This document shows positions 16,980-25,371 of a stretch of DNA of 64,000 nucleotides, one piece after another; the first letter of the stretch is position 1; every line of letters begins with the position of its first letter. The notes below the pieces were generated by a model. That model searched no databases and was not told the DNA's origin. It worked only from the letters and a program-made list of their open reading frames with translations. Source of the stretch: Clostridia bacterium. GTDB taxonomy: Bacteria; Bacillota; Clostridia; Christensenellales; Aristaeellaceae. Where the stretch lies: contig JAFSOC010000004.1 in assembly GCA_017447185.1 (NCBI GenBank), positions 20,399 through 84,398 of the forward strand, given 5' to 3'. The translations under genes were made by a program, and so were the position numbers.

Positions 16980-18521
16980 TTGGCTTCCGGCAAGCCCAAG
17001 CTTTTCACGAAAACCGAATGGTCATGGATTTTCTATGACTGGGCCAACTCCATTTATGCCACCAATATCATGGCGGCGATTTTCCCGACGATCTTTGTTT
17101 CCATTGCCGGTGAAGCGGGCGATATCTGGTGGGGCTACGGCACATCCATCGCCACCTTCTTCGTTGCACTGCTGGCGCCGATCCTCGGTGCCATCGCGGA
17201 CTACAAGGGTATGAAGAAAAAGCTCTTCACCGTGTTCATGCTGATCGGCGTTGTCTTTACCTTCGCCATTGCCCTGGTCATGAACAACTGGAAGCTGATG
17301 CTCGTGGGATATATCCTCAGCCGGATCGGCTTCTCCGGGTCCTGCCTCTTCTATGATTCCTTCCTGACGGATGTCACCACGGATGAGCGGATGGACAAGG
17401 TATCCTCCTGGGGCTATGCCATGGGCTACATCGGCGGCAGCACGATTCCCTTCGTGATCTCCATCGTCGTCCTGCTGGTGATGGGCTACAGCAATCCCTT
17501 CGCCCAGAAGTTCTCCATCATCATTACCAGTATCTGGTGGCTGGTGTTCTCCATTCCCTTCCTGAAGAATGTGACCCAGACCCATTATATCGAGCGCACG
17601 GGGCATACTTCCGTGGGCCAGATTTTCCGGAATATCGGCCATACCGCCGTGGATATTTTCCGGCGCAGGGGCCTGTTCCTCTTTGTGCTGGCTTACTTCT
17701 TCTATATCGACGGCGTCGGCACGATCATTTCCATCTCCACCGCCTACGGCACCACCCTGGGCCTGGGCTCTGTCGGAATGATCCTGGCCCTCCTGGTTAC
17801 GCAGATCGTGGCCATGCCCTGCTCCATCATCTTTGCGAACCTGGCGGATAAGTTCACCGCCCGTAAAGCGCTGATCGGCGCCATCATCATCTATACCCTG
17901 ATCTGTGTGGTCGGCTTCTACATGGGCTTCTCCCTGGAGCCCCACCAGGACAAGTATGAAGCCGCGCTGAAGGCGGATTACACCGAACAGCTGAAGGACC
18001 TGACGGATGAGAATGCCATTGCCCTGCGCGACGACCTGAAGAACTACTTCACGGATAAGGAAGCGCAGATAAAGGCTGACGAAGCCTTCATCAAAATCAT
18101 CGGGGAAAAGGAAACCGCCTCTCCCGAGGTGGAGCGTGTTACCGTCACCTTCGCGAACTTCATCGCCAACCGGTATGAGGAAATTGACGGATTCAAAAAA
18201 GCCATCTCCTTCTCCACCATCCTCTTCTGGGCCATGGCCGTGCTGGTCGGTACGGTCCAGGGCGGTATCCAGGCCGTCAGCCGCAGCTACTTCGGCAAGC
18301 TGATTCCGAAGAAGCGCAGCAATGAATTCTTCGGTTTCTTCGATATCTTCGGCAAGTTCGCCTCCGTGCTCGGGCCCTTCCTCTATGCCCTCATCAGCGG
18401 CTGGACCGGGCGGAGCAGCTTCGGTGTCCTTGCGCTGATTCTCCTGTTCCTGATCGGCCTGGTCATCATGGTCGCCGGAAAGAAGCACTTCGAAGCCCTG
18501 GATACCCAGACCGAAGAGTAA
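16980..18521 (+). CDS. MFS transporter, UMF1 (Atg22-like) family
   Basis: A 513-residue multispanning permease starting at TTG 16980, with AGGAAGGGG ten bases upstream; the nearby GTG 16971 is too close to that site. It has the UMF1-type N-terminal FYDWANSIYATNIMAAIFP and the C-terminal motif QGGIQAVSRSYFGKLIPKK with EFFGFFDIFGKFASVLGP. About eleven to twelve membrane segments are visible. A hydrophilic insert of about 100 residues, charged and helix-prone, interrupts the second half (near residues 335-430). The substrate is unknown; relatives include vacuolar amino-acid effluxers and bacterial permeases. It ends at a hairpin. Confidence 0.88.
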   Translation: MASGKPKLFTKTEWSWIFYDWANSIYATNIMAAIFPTIFVSIAGEAGDIWWGYGTSIATFFVALLAPILGAIADYKGMKKKLFTVFMLIGVVFTFAIALVMNNWKLMLVGYILSRIGFSGSCLFYDSFLTDVTTDERMDKVSSWGYAMGYIGGSTIPFVISIVVLLVMGYSNPFAQKFSIIITSIWWLVFSIPFLKNVTQTHYIERTGHTSVGQIFRNIGHTAVDIFRRRGLFLFVLAYFFYIDGVGTIISISTAYGTTLGLGSVGMILALLVTQIVAMPCSIIFANLADKFTARKALIGAIIIYTLICVVGFYMGFSLEPHQDKYEAALKADYTEQLKDLTDENAIALRDDLKNYFTDKEAQIKADEAFIKIIGEKETASPEVERVTVTFANFIANRYEEIDGFKKAISFSTILFWAMAVLVGTVQGGIQAVSRSYFGKLIPKKRSNEFFGFFDIFGKFASVLGPFLYALISGWTGRSSFGVLALILLFLIGLVIMVAGKKHFEALDTQTEE

Positions 18522-18540
18522 TCTCCCCGGAAAATAACTG

Positions 18541-18572
18541 AACCGCCTTCCGATGAAGGCGGTTTATTTTTT
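18541..18572. terminator. Bidirectional terminator between the UMF1 and J-domain genes
   Basis: AACCGCCTT (18541-18549) pairs with AAGGCGGTT (18556-18564) and is followed by TATTTTTT. The right arm touches the stop of the minus-strand gene. Confidence 0.85.
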
Positions 18573-19088
18573 CAGGATATTGCGGAATGCTTTTTTCATC
18601 TTTCCGTGGAGCGTTTCCGCTTCCCGCTGCGCGATGACAGCAGCCAGCGCTCCGCTGCGGTATACGTTGTTTTCCGGGCTTCTGCGTACCGCTTCCCGGA
18701 AGGACTGATGGGCGCTCTCGTACTGTTCCATCGCCATCAGCACCTTGCCCTGCATGTAATACCAGTCTCCGTCCCGCTTGTCGCACAGCAGCAGCTGCCG
18801 CAGCGCTCCCTGCGGATTGTCCCGGGACAGCGTGCGTTCCGCCATCAGGATGGCTTCCGCAACGGACGGTGACGGCCCGATCTTGGATTGCGGCTTGGGG
18901 GAAGCCAGCCGGAGCGCTTCCTCATAGGCCAGGTTCAGCCGGACCATGCGCGTCTGCGCTTCCTCTTTCAACTGAGGATCCTGGATCATGTCCGGATGGC
19001 ACTGTTTCACCAGTGTCCGGTAGGCGGTCCGGATCTCATCCTGGTCCGCCCATCCCTTCAGGCCCAGTACCTCGAACGGATTATTCAT
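18564..19088 (-). CDS. J-domain protein with TPR-like C-terminus
   Basis: A 174-residue protein. The N-terminal 65 residues form a J domain (NPFEVLGL start, HPD at residues 31-33), which stimulates the ATPase of DnaK-type Hsp70. It lacks the Gly/Phe and zinc-finger regions of true DnaJ. The C-terminal half contains TPR-like helices (GDWYYMQGKVLMAMEQYESAHQSFREAV). This suggests a membrane- or client-specific Hsp70 co-chaperone. It lies 17 bases downstream of murA and is probably in the same transcript. Function in detail is not known. Confidence 0.82.
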   Translation of the reverse strand: MNNPFEVLGLKGWADQDEIRTAYRTLVKQCHPDMIQDPQLKEEAQTRMVRLNLAYEEALRLASPKPQSKIGPSPSVAEAILMAERTLSRDNPQGALRQLLLCDKRDGDWYYMQGKVLMAMEQYESAHQSFREAVRRSPENNVYRSGALAAVIAQREAETLHGKMKKAFRNILKK

Positions 19089-19105
19089 GAACGTCTCCCT
19101 TCCGG

Positions 19106-20371
19106 TCAGAGAACCGGCTCCCGCCGGATTTCCGCGCCAAGAGAACGAAGCTTGTCTTCGATATGTTCATATCCGCGGTCTATATATCCGGGTTCATAGA
19201 TTTCGGAAGTTCCGCGGGCCATCAGGCTCGCAATAATCAGCGCGGCGCCGGCCCGCAGGTCCGTCGCGGTCATCGGAGCGCTGTACAGTTCCGGAACGCC
19301 CTCGATAATGGCGGAGCGCCCCATCACGCGGACATGCGCTCCCATCCGGCGGATTTCATCCAGGTGGCGGAACCGCTGTTCGAAAATCGTCTCGGTCACG
19401 ATGCTGGTTCCCTTGGCGGTCGTCAGCAGCGCGCTCATGGGCTGCTGCAGGTCCGTGGGGAATCCGGGATATACCTGTGTCTTGATGTTGATGGCGCGGC
19501 GCGGGCCCACTACGTGCACCCGGATGGCGTCATCCTGGTCCGTCACCTTGACACCCATCTCCAGGAGCTTCGCGCTCAGCGCGTCCATATGCGTCGGAAT
19601 GCATCCGCTGATAATCACGTCTCCGCCGGTGGCGGCCGCCGCGATCATCAGGGTTCCCGTTTCAATCTGGTCCGGAATGACGGCGTAGGTGCTTCCGTGC
19701 ATATACTGCACGCCCCGGATCCGGATCGTATCCGTTCCGGCGCCGCGGATACGCGCGCCCATACTGTTCAGGAAGTTGGCAAGGTCAACGATGTGCGGTT
19801 CCTTGGCCGCGTTGTAGATCACTGTATTTCCCTTGGCCTTGGAGGCGGCCAGCATCACGTTGACCGTGGCGCCCACCGTCACCATGTCGAAGAAAACATC
19901 CCCGCCGGTCAGGTCGTCGCACTCTGCAGTCAGCATGCCGCCGATTTCACCGGCTTCCGCGCCGATGGACTGGAAGCCCTTCAGGTGCTGGTCCACCGGA
20001 CGGGTGCCGATTTCGCATCCGCCGGGGGTCGGGATCTTCGCCCGGCCGCAGCGGCCCAGCAGCGCGCCCAGCAGGTAGTAGCTGGCGCGAAGGCGCTGCG
20101 CGTTATGATAGGAGATGGTAGTTCCCTCCGCAGGGCGGGGGTCTACCCGCATCACTTTTCCGGGTTCGTAGTCCACTTTTGCGCCCAGCTCCTGCAGGAT
20201 ATCCGCCAGCGCATGGACGTCCTCAATATCAGGCAGGTTTTCAATGGTGCAGGGTTCATCGCAAAGAAGCGTAGCCGGAATCACCGCGACAGCCGTATTT
20301 TTGCCGCCGCTGACCCGGACCTGGCCCTCCAGGGAGTGACCGCCGGTGACAAGCATCCGCTCCTTACCCAA
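19106..20371 (-). CDS. murA: UDP-N-acetylglucosamine 1-carboxyvinyltransferase
   Basis: A 421-residue EPT-family enzyme catalysing the first committed step of peptidoglycan synthesis, transfer of enolpyruvate from PEP to UDP-GlcNAc. The catalytic loop is PTPGGCEIGTRPVDQHL with Cys at residue 120, so it should be sensitive to fosfomycin. The N-terminal GGKNTAVAVIPA is the usual substrate loop. The start is judged to be TTG at 20371, eight bases after AGGAGG; a GTG at 20380 overlaps that site and an ATG at 20356 is too far downstream. It has a strong promoter and leads the murA-J-domain unit. Confidence 0.94.
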   Translation of the reverse strand: MGKERMLVTGGHSLEGQVRVSGGKNTAVAVIPATLLCDEPCTIENLPDIEDVHALADILQELGAKVDYEPGKVMRVDPRPAEGTTISYHNAQRLRASYYLLGALLGRCGRAKIPTPGGCEIGTRPVDQHLKGFQSIGAEAGEIGGMLTAECDDLTGGDVFFDMVTVGATVNVMLAASKAKGNTVIYNAAKEPHIVDLANFLNSMGARIRGAGTDTIRIRGVQYMHGSTYAVIPDQIETGTLMIAAAATGGDVIISGCIPTHMDALSAKLLEMGVKVTDQDDAIRVHVVGPRRAINIKTQVYPGFPTDLQQPMSALLTTAKGTSIVTETIFEQRFRHLDEIRRMGAHVRVMGRSAIIEGVPELYSAPMTATDLRAGAALIIASLMARGTSEIYEPGYIDRGYEHIEDKLRSLGAEIRREPVL

Positions 20372-20410
20372 TGAATCCACCTCCTGCCGGAATTATCCAT
20401 TGTTCCTCTT

Positions 20411-20439
20411 ATTATACACTTTTCAGGGAAGGCTGACAA
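20411..20439 (-). promoter_or_regulatory. Promoter of murA
   Basis: On the minus strand TTGTCA (plus 20434-20439) and perfect TATAAT (plus 20411-20416) with 17 bases between. It lies back to back with the promoter at 20464. Confidence 0.75.
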
Positions 20440-20463
20440 GCTGAACCGAAACAGGCGCCTGCA

Positions 20464-20492
20464 TTGACGCCGCCCCCGCAAACAGGTACAAT
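20464..20492 (+). promoter_or_regulatory. Promoter of the small membrane protein / NAGPA-like unit
   Basis: TTGACG (20464-20469) and TACAAT (20487-20492) with a 17-base spacer, 38 bases before the ATG at 20530. Confidence 0.7.
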
Positions 20493-20529
20493 GAACCGGA
20501 AACATTGTCCTTAAGCGGAGGAGGATATC

Positions 20530-20745
20530 ATGAGCAGAAAGCTGATCCTGCCGGGCGGCATTCTCTGGCTTTCCGGGCTGCTGGTGAGCATTATCGGCAT
20601 GAATATTAAGAATGAACATGGTTCCCTGATTGCCGTCATCGGCAACGTCATGTTCTTCGTCGGCCTCGCCATCGTGGCCGCTGCCTGGCTGATCGCCCGG
20701 AGGAATGAAGAAAACAAGCCGGACGAAGAAAAGCGGGAGGAATGA
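20530..20745 (+). CDS. Small two-helix membrane protein
   Basis: A 71-residue protein with two hydrophobic segments, LPGGILWLSGLLVSIIG and LIAVIGNVMFFVGLAIVAAA, joined by a short polar turn and followed by a charged tail (RRNEENKPDEEKREE). The hairpin topology would place both ends on the same side. No family is recognised. GGAGGA sits 6 bases before the ATG, and a good promoter is present, so translation is likely. It stops 3 bases before the next gene and is probably co-expressed with it. Confidence 0.75.
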   Translation: MSRKLILPGGILWLSGLLVSIIGMNIKNEHGSLIAVIGNVMFFVGLAIVAAAWLIARRNEENKPDEEKREE

Positions 20746-20748
20746 CCT

Positions 20749-21651
20749 GTGATCCGGCGTCTTGCCTGTTTCCTGCTGGCGCTGCTGTGCCTGTGCGGCA
20801 CGGCAGGCGCGGAATCCGCCTCCCCTGAAGAGGAAACGGTTTTCCCGCCGGAGGAATATGCGTATACCGGAAAGCTGCGGTCCCGCTATGAGTCGGATAC
20901 CCTGATCTTTACGGTGGAAAGCTGCACCGCCGGTAACGTCTTCTTCGTCCTCACAAAGATCTGGGTGCAGGACCCGGAACGCCAGATCCGGAAGGTGTGC
21001 GGTTCCTGGGGCAAATCCCTGGCGGATCCCATGCGCCTCATGAAGCAGCTGCCGGAGGCGGTCCTGGCCACAAATGCCAGCGGCTACATCAGCAAAACGT
21101 ATCCGGATCTGCCGGAAGGATATCCCGGCGTCCCCGAGGATTATTATTTCACCACCCTTGGCTCCGTCGTCGTGACTGACGGCGAAGTGCTCCGGAACCT
21201 GGAAGGCGTTCCCTTCTGGGGCCTGGCGCTGACCTCCGCCGGCATCACCCTGTACCGCGGCGCGGACAACGCGGATGTCCTGGCCGATAATCCCAGCCAG
21301 ACATGGGCTTTCTTTGAGAACTGCGCCATGCAGGTGAACGGGGAAAACACTCTCCCGGAAGAGGGCACCTGGCCCATGGCCCGGGAAAAGCATCCCCGCA
21401 CCGTTCTCGCCCGCATCAACCGCAACAACTACGTGCTGCTGCATGTGATGAAATACGGGAATTCAAACGGAGCCAGCCTGTACTGGATCAATGATTTCTT
21501 CTCCCATCACTTCCGGGCAGAATGGGTTTACAACCTGGACGGCGGATCTTCCTCCTCCCTGATTTACCGCACACAGGAAAAAAAGCCCCGCCTGAAGCGG
21601 CATGTGCCGAACAGGCAGGGCATTATGGATATCCTCTGTTTTACGGAATAA
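20749..21651 (+). CDS. Secreted phosphodiester glycosidase (NAGPA)-family protein
   Basis: A 300-residue protein with a signal peptide (MIRRLACFLLALLCLCGTAGA). The C-terminal half has the NAGPA/DUF2233 pattern: ATNASGY near 105, HPRTVLARI near 225, and the conserved YNLDGGSSSSL near 262-272. The family includes N-acetylglucosamine-1-phosphodiester glycosidase; in bacteria it is linked to cell-wall or exopolysaccharide phosphodiester bonds, but the substrate here is unknown. It starts at GTG 20749, with GGGAGGA overlapping the end of the previous gene. Confidence 0.85.
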   Translation: MIRRLACFLLALLCLCGTAGAESASPEEETVFPPEEYAYTGKLRSRYESDTLIFTVESCTAGNVFFVLTKIWVQDPERQIRKVCGSWGKSLADPMRLMKQLPEAVLATNASGYISKTYPDLPEGYPGVPEDYYFTTLGSVVVTDGEVLRNLEGVPFWGLALTSAGITLYRGADNADVLADNPSQTWAFFENCAMQVNGENTLPEEGTWPMAREKHPRTVLARINRNNYVLLHVMKYGNSNGASLYWINDFFSHHFRAEWVYNLDGGSSSSLIYRTQEKKPRLKRHVPNRQGIMDILCFTE

Positions 21652-21670
21652 ACCGGAATCCCGGCGGCGG

Positions 21671-22822
21671 TTACTGGGCGTCCGCCGTCAGTTCATCCAT
21701 GGTCACAAATTCCTTCAGGATGAATACGTGGTATCCGTTCACGTCCACTTCGCACCATTTTTTGTTCTGGGCGTAGATCGTCAGCGTATCGCCCGGATAA
21801 ACGTTCTCCACTTTCTGGTATTTGCTGCTGTCCCCTGAGCGGACCCCGATGGGTTCCTTGCTCTTCGTCTTCCCGTTGATGGTCACCTTCGCGGTGCTGT
21901 ATTCCCGGGGAATGTTGGACCAGAAATCCAGGCACGTATTGGGAACGAACACCCGGGGAACCCCTGCCTCCTGCAGGTCAATCAGCGACCATTCGTTGCC
22001 GACCCGGACCACCTGGACCACCTTGCCTACCGTCGCCCGGCCCAGGATTGTGGATTTGTCGCTCTTGTCAGCGTGGTAGCCGACTTCCTTGGACATCCGC
22101 GGGGACTTGACCACCGCGAGCACTTTCTCCTCGGGAGCTTCCGTTTCCCAGGACAGGTGCCAGGTCTCCACCATCTGCTGTTCCCCGTTGATCTCGATCA
22201 GGGAGCGGATCACGCCCAGGTGGATCACCTTGATCTCGGTTTCGTTTCCCGCCTCGTCCCGGTATACGGTTTTCGTTTCCGAGCCGTTGTTGACAAATGC
22301 CCAGTTCAGGGCTTTCCAGTATTTCGCATCCCCGGCGGCGTTTCCGTTCTGTTCAACGTCTGCCGGGTCTTCATCGCCGATATCGTGCTGCTCGCCGTTT
22401 TCATCGGTATAGGTGCTGTCCAGCGTCTCGCCGTATTCCATATCCAGCCAGAGGTTCAGCGCCTGCCTGCTCCGCAGCAGTGCTTCCCCGACGGTGGCCT
22501 TGGTCCCGCTGGGCAGGACAATCGTATGGCCTACGTAGGAAATGACGGATCCGTCGATATAGCCGTAATAGGGATCGGCGTTGTTGGCGCTGTAGGATAT
22601 GCCGGTTTTCCCGTCCACCGTTTCACCGGTTTTGCGGATATAGGTGCCGGCGCCGAGCGTGCTGCTCGCCCTCAGCTCCCCGTCAATCATCACATACAGC
22701 TGGGTGGACGCGTTGGTTTTATAGAGACAGGTCTGGTTCCAGGTCAGTGAGATGGCAAAGGCAGACGTGCAAAGGCACACCACCGCAGCCAGCATGCACA
22801 GGAGAAAGACCCACCGCTTCAT
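21671..22822 (-). CDS. Secreted SH3-domain protein
   Basis: A 383-residue protein with a signal peptide (MKRWVFLLCMLAAVVCLCTSAFA). Beta-rich modules of the bacterial SH3 type are visible. One spans about residues 235-290 (KEVGYHADKSDKSTILGRATVGK, then VVRVGNEWSLIDL). The other is at the C-terminus (VRSGDSSKYQKVENVYPGD, then KWCEVDVNGYHVFI). Such modules usually bind cell-wall peptides. No catalytic domain is seen. It is a single gene convergent with the NAGPA-like gene (19-base gap) and divergent from the radical SAM gene. Confidence 0.75.
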   Translation of the reverse strand: MKRWVFLLCMLAAVVCLCTSAFAISLTWNQTCLYKTNASTQLYVMIDGELRASSTLGAGTYIRKTGETVDGKTGISYSANNADPYYGYIDGSVISYVGHTIVLPSGTKATVGEALLRSRQALNLWLDMEYGETLDSTYTDENGEQHDIGDEDPADVEQNGNAAGDAKYWKALNWAFVNNGSETKTVYRDEAGNETEIKVIHLGVIRSLIEINGEQQMVETWHLSWETEAPEEKVLAVVKSPRMSKEVGYHADKSDKSTILGRATVGKVVQVVRVGNEWSLIDLQEAGVPRVFVPNTCLDFWSNIPREYSTAKVTINGKTKSKEPIGVRSGDSSKYQKVENVYPGDTLTIYAQNKKWCEVDVNGYHVFILKEFVTMDELTADAQ

Positions 22823-22915
22823 AAATCAACCTCCCCATCCGGATCGGACAGATGTTCTTCTCATTTTCCCATATTCGGTTCAGAATGTCAAACTTCACGA
22901 AAGGACGCCCGCTTT

Positions 22916-24082
22916 ATGAAAATACCGAAAAAAGATGCCCTGAACTGGTTCCGCTTCTTTGCCTCCCTGCCCGAGGAAGAGTCCCTCGGCTGCCGCCAGC
23001 AGGAACTCGCCCTTGCCGCCTTCGCGCAGATCGAGACGGCCGTGGAAGCCCGCCGGGCGGAAATGCTCCGCGCCATTCCGGGGCTGAAAGCGGTTCTTCC
23101 GGGGCATCCGGAGGGGGTCCCCTGGTCTCCGGATCTGCCGGCCTGCACGCTCTACGTCGGCCCGGCGGAGCATTTCCCTGCCGGCTGTAAAAGCTGCCTG
23201 CTGGGCAGCGGCCTGTCCGCCGTCCGGAAAACCAACCGCTGCAACGCGGCCTGCCCCTTCTGCTACGATTACGGCCTCCTGAACTGTATTCCGCCCATCG
23301 GGGAGGGCATGTGGGAAATCGGCGGCACCCGTTACCGGGAGGAGGATCTGCCCCTGCTCTTCTCCCTCCAGCGGAAGCCTACCGGCATCGCCTATGTCTA
23401 CCTGGAGCCCTTTACGGAGATTGAGAAATACTATGGCATCGTCCGCCGTTTCCATGAGGCGGGGATCCATCAGCATATGTATACCAACGGCATTGGTGCC
23501 ACGGAAGAGCAGCTGAAGACGCTGGCAGAATCCGGCCTGGATGAACTGCGTTTCAACCTGGGAGCCACTTCCTGTTCGGACACGGTCATTCATGCCATGG
23601 AAACCGCCCGGAAGTATTTCCCGCAGGTCGGTATCGAAACCCCCATGACCCGGGAATTCGACCGGATCTTCCGCCAGAAAAAAGAGCAGATCCTTTCCAC
23701 CGGCATCGATTTTATCAACTGCGCTGAACTCCATCTGAACAGCAATAACCTTCCCAACTACCTCGGGGAAAATATGTACTTCTGCCGCCTGGGCTACCTG
23801 AGTCCCATCATCAGCCGGGACCTGACCCTTGCCTTCCTGCGCACCGCCGCGGAAGAGGGCTGGTCGGTGGCCGTCCACGACTGCTCCAACCATACCAAGT
23901 TTGCCCGGGACCTGAACCTGGCGGCAAAGGAAGGGGGATGGTTCGGCCGGAGCAGCTATGGCTCCGAGTTCGAACGCATCCCCTATGAGGCTTTCCTTCC
24001 GGTGCTGGAGGATCCGGCCTTCTCCTTTGTGGAGGAGGAACCGCTTCCCCCAGGTTACCGTCCGGGTGATATCGTGCTGTAA
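22916..24082 (+). CDS. Radical SAM protein of unknown function
   Basis: A 388-residue radical SAM enzyme. The 4Fe-4S motif CNAACPFC places Cys at residues 109, 113 and 116. A further CKSC pair lies just upstream at 91-94, and single Cys residues near the C-terminus might bind an accessory cluster. A beta/alpha barrel follows (YVYLEPF, HMYTNGIGA, ELRFNLGAT). No precursor peptide, transporter or obvious partner gene is adjacent, so it is not an evident RiPP maturase. The reaction is unknown. GAAAGGA lies about 11 bases before the ATG. Confidence 0.82.
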   Translation: MKIPKKDALNWFRFFASLPEEESLGCRQQELALAAFAQIETAVEARRAEMLRAIPGLKAVLPGHPEGVPWSPDLPACTLYVGPAEHFPAGCKSCLLGSGLSAVRKTNRCNAACPFCYDYGLLNCIPPIGEGMWEIGGTRYREEDLPLLFSLQRKPTGIAYVYLEPFTEIEKYYGIVRRFHEAGIHQHMYTNGIGATEEQLKTLAESGLDELRFNLGATSCSDTVIHAMETARKYFPQVGIETPMTREFDRIFRQKKEQILSTGIDFINCAELHLNSNNLPNYLGENMYFCRLGYLSPIISRDLTLAFLRTAAEEGWSVAVHDCSNHTKFARDLNLAAKEGGWFGRSSYGSEFERIPYEAFLPVLEDPAFSFVEEEPLPPGYRPGDIVL

Positions 24083-24095
24083 GATTCCCGATGGA

Positions 24096-25355
24096 TTATC
24101 TCTTTGTCAGTTCCGCGCCGGCGGGATCGATGTCCAACGTCGCGAAATAGTCCGCCGCGGTCTCGGCCCGCCGGATCATCCGGAAGCCGTCCGCTTCCGT
24201 GTGCAGGATCTCCGCGCTCCGGGTCCGGCCGTTGTAGTTGTAGCCCATGGAGTATCCGTGGGCGCCAGTATCGTGGATCACCAGCAGGTCGCCGATGTTG
24301 ATTTCCGGCAGTTCCCGCTGGATCGCGAATTTGTCGTTGTTTTCGCACAGGCTGCCGGTCACGTCGTATACATGGTCCGCCGGCAGGTCCCGCTTTCCGC
24401 AGACCGTAATATGGTGATATGCGCCGTACATTGCCGGGCGCATCAGGTTTACCGCCGAGGCATCCGTGCCGATATAGTCGCGGTAAATCTTTTTTTCATG
24501 CACCGCATGGGTCACCAGCCATCCCACCGGCCCGGTCATCCACCGGCCCAGTTCCGTCTTGATGGCAACGCTTCCGTCCGGGATGATTTCTTCATAAACC
24601 TTCCGCACGCCTTCGCCCACAGCCTGCACATCCGTCTCCGGCTGCTCCGGCCGGTAGGGAATGCCGATGCCGCCGCTCAGGTCCACAAACGCGAACCTGA
24701 TCCCCTGCTCCGCTTCCAGCTCCTTGCCCAGGGTCAGCAGGGCCTTGGCCAGGCTGGGATAGTAGTTGTTGTCCGTCGTGTTGGAGGACAGGAAGGCATG
24801 CAGTCCGAAGGATTTCGCGCCCAGCGCCTTCAGCTGCTTCAGGCCTTCCTTCAGCTGGGAGGGCATAAAGCCGTACTTCGCTTCGCCGGGGTTCCCCATG
24901 ATCGTGTTCCCGATGGAGAACTGTCCGCCGGGATTGTAGCGCAGGCATACGCATTCCGGAATGCCGCCGTGGGTCCGCAGCAGTTCAATGTCCGAGATGT
25001 CGTCCAGGTTGATGAACGCGTTCAGCGCCCGGGCCTGGGCAAATTCTTCCGGCGGCATGGCGTTGGCGCTCAGGATAATTTCCTCTCCGGAAAAACCGCA
25101 GACCTTTGCCAGCGTCAGTTCCGTTGCCGACGAGCAGTCCAGCCCGCAGCCTTCCTCCTTCAGGATCCGCAGGATCGCGGGATTCGGCAGCGCTTTCACC
25201 GCAAAATACTCTTTGAAATCCCTGCACCAGGAGAAGGCGCTGTTCAGCTTCCGGGCACGCTCCCGGATCCCCGCTTCATCGTACAGATGGAAGGGCGTCG
25301 GAAACTGTTCCGCCGCCCGGAAAAAAACATCGTCATTCAGTGCAAAATTCGGCAT
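24096..25355 (-). CDS. lysA: Diaminopimelate decarboxylase
   Basis: A 419-residue fold-III PLP enzyme that makes L-lysine from meso-diaminopimelate. The PLP-lysine site is FAVKALPNP (Lys at about residue 52). Further motifs are LDCSSATEL, the ELGRWMTGPVGWLVT region and the C-terminal HDTGAHGYSMGYNYNG. Arginine/ornithine decarboxylases share the fold, but these motifs and length best fit LysA of the type common in Clostridia. It is last in the smc-trypsin-like-lysA series with a 16-base gap; AAAGGAGG precedes the ATG. No lysine riboswitch is seen. Confidence 0.88.
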   Translation of the reverse strand: MPNFALNDDVFFRAAEQFPTPFHLYDEAGIRERARKLNSAFSWCRDFKEYFAVKALPNPAILRILKEEGCGLDCSSATELTLAKVCGFSGEEIILSANAMPPEEFAQARALNAFINLDDISDIELLRTHGGIPECVCLRYNPGGQFSIGNTIMGNPGEAKYGFMPSQLKEGLKQLKALGAKSFGLHAFLSSNTTDNNYYPSLAKALLTLGKELEAEQGIRFAFVDLSGGIGIPYRPEQPETDVQAVGEGVRKVYEEIIPDGSVAIKTELGRWMTGPVGWLVTHAVHEKKIYRDYIGTDASAVNLMRPAMYGAYHHITVCGKRDLPADHVYDVTGSLCENNDKFAIQRELPEINIGDLLVIHDTGAHGYSMGYNYNGRTRSAEILHTEADGFRMIRRAETAADYFATLDIDPAGAELTKR

Positions 25356-25371
25356 GGGTGCTGCCTCCTTT

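Noticed and set aside
22823-22915. Possible RiPP precursor upstream of the radical SAM gene
   Set aside because: The 93-base gap has no open frame with a leader/core pattern and serves as a divergent promoter region.
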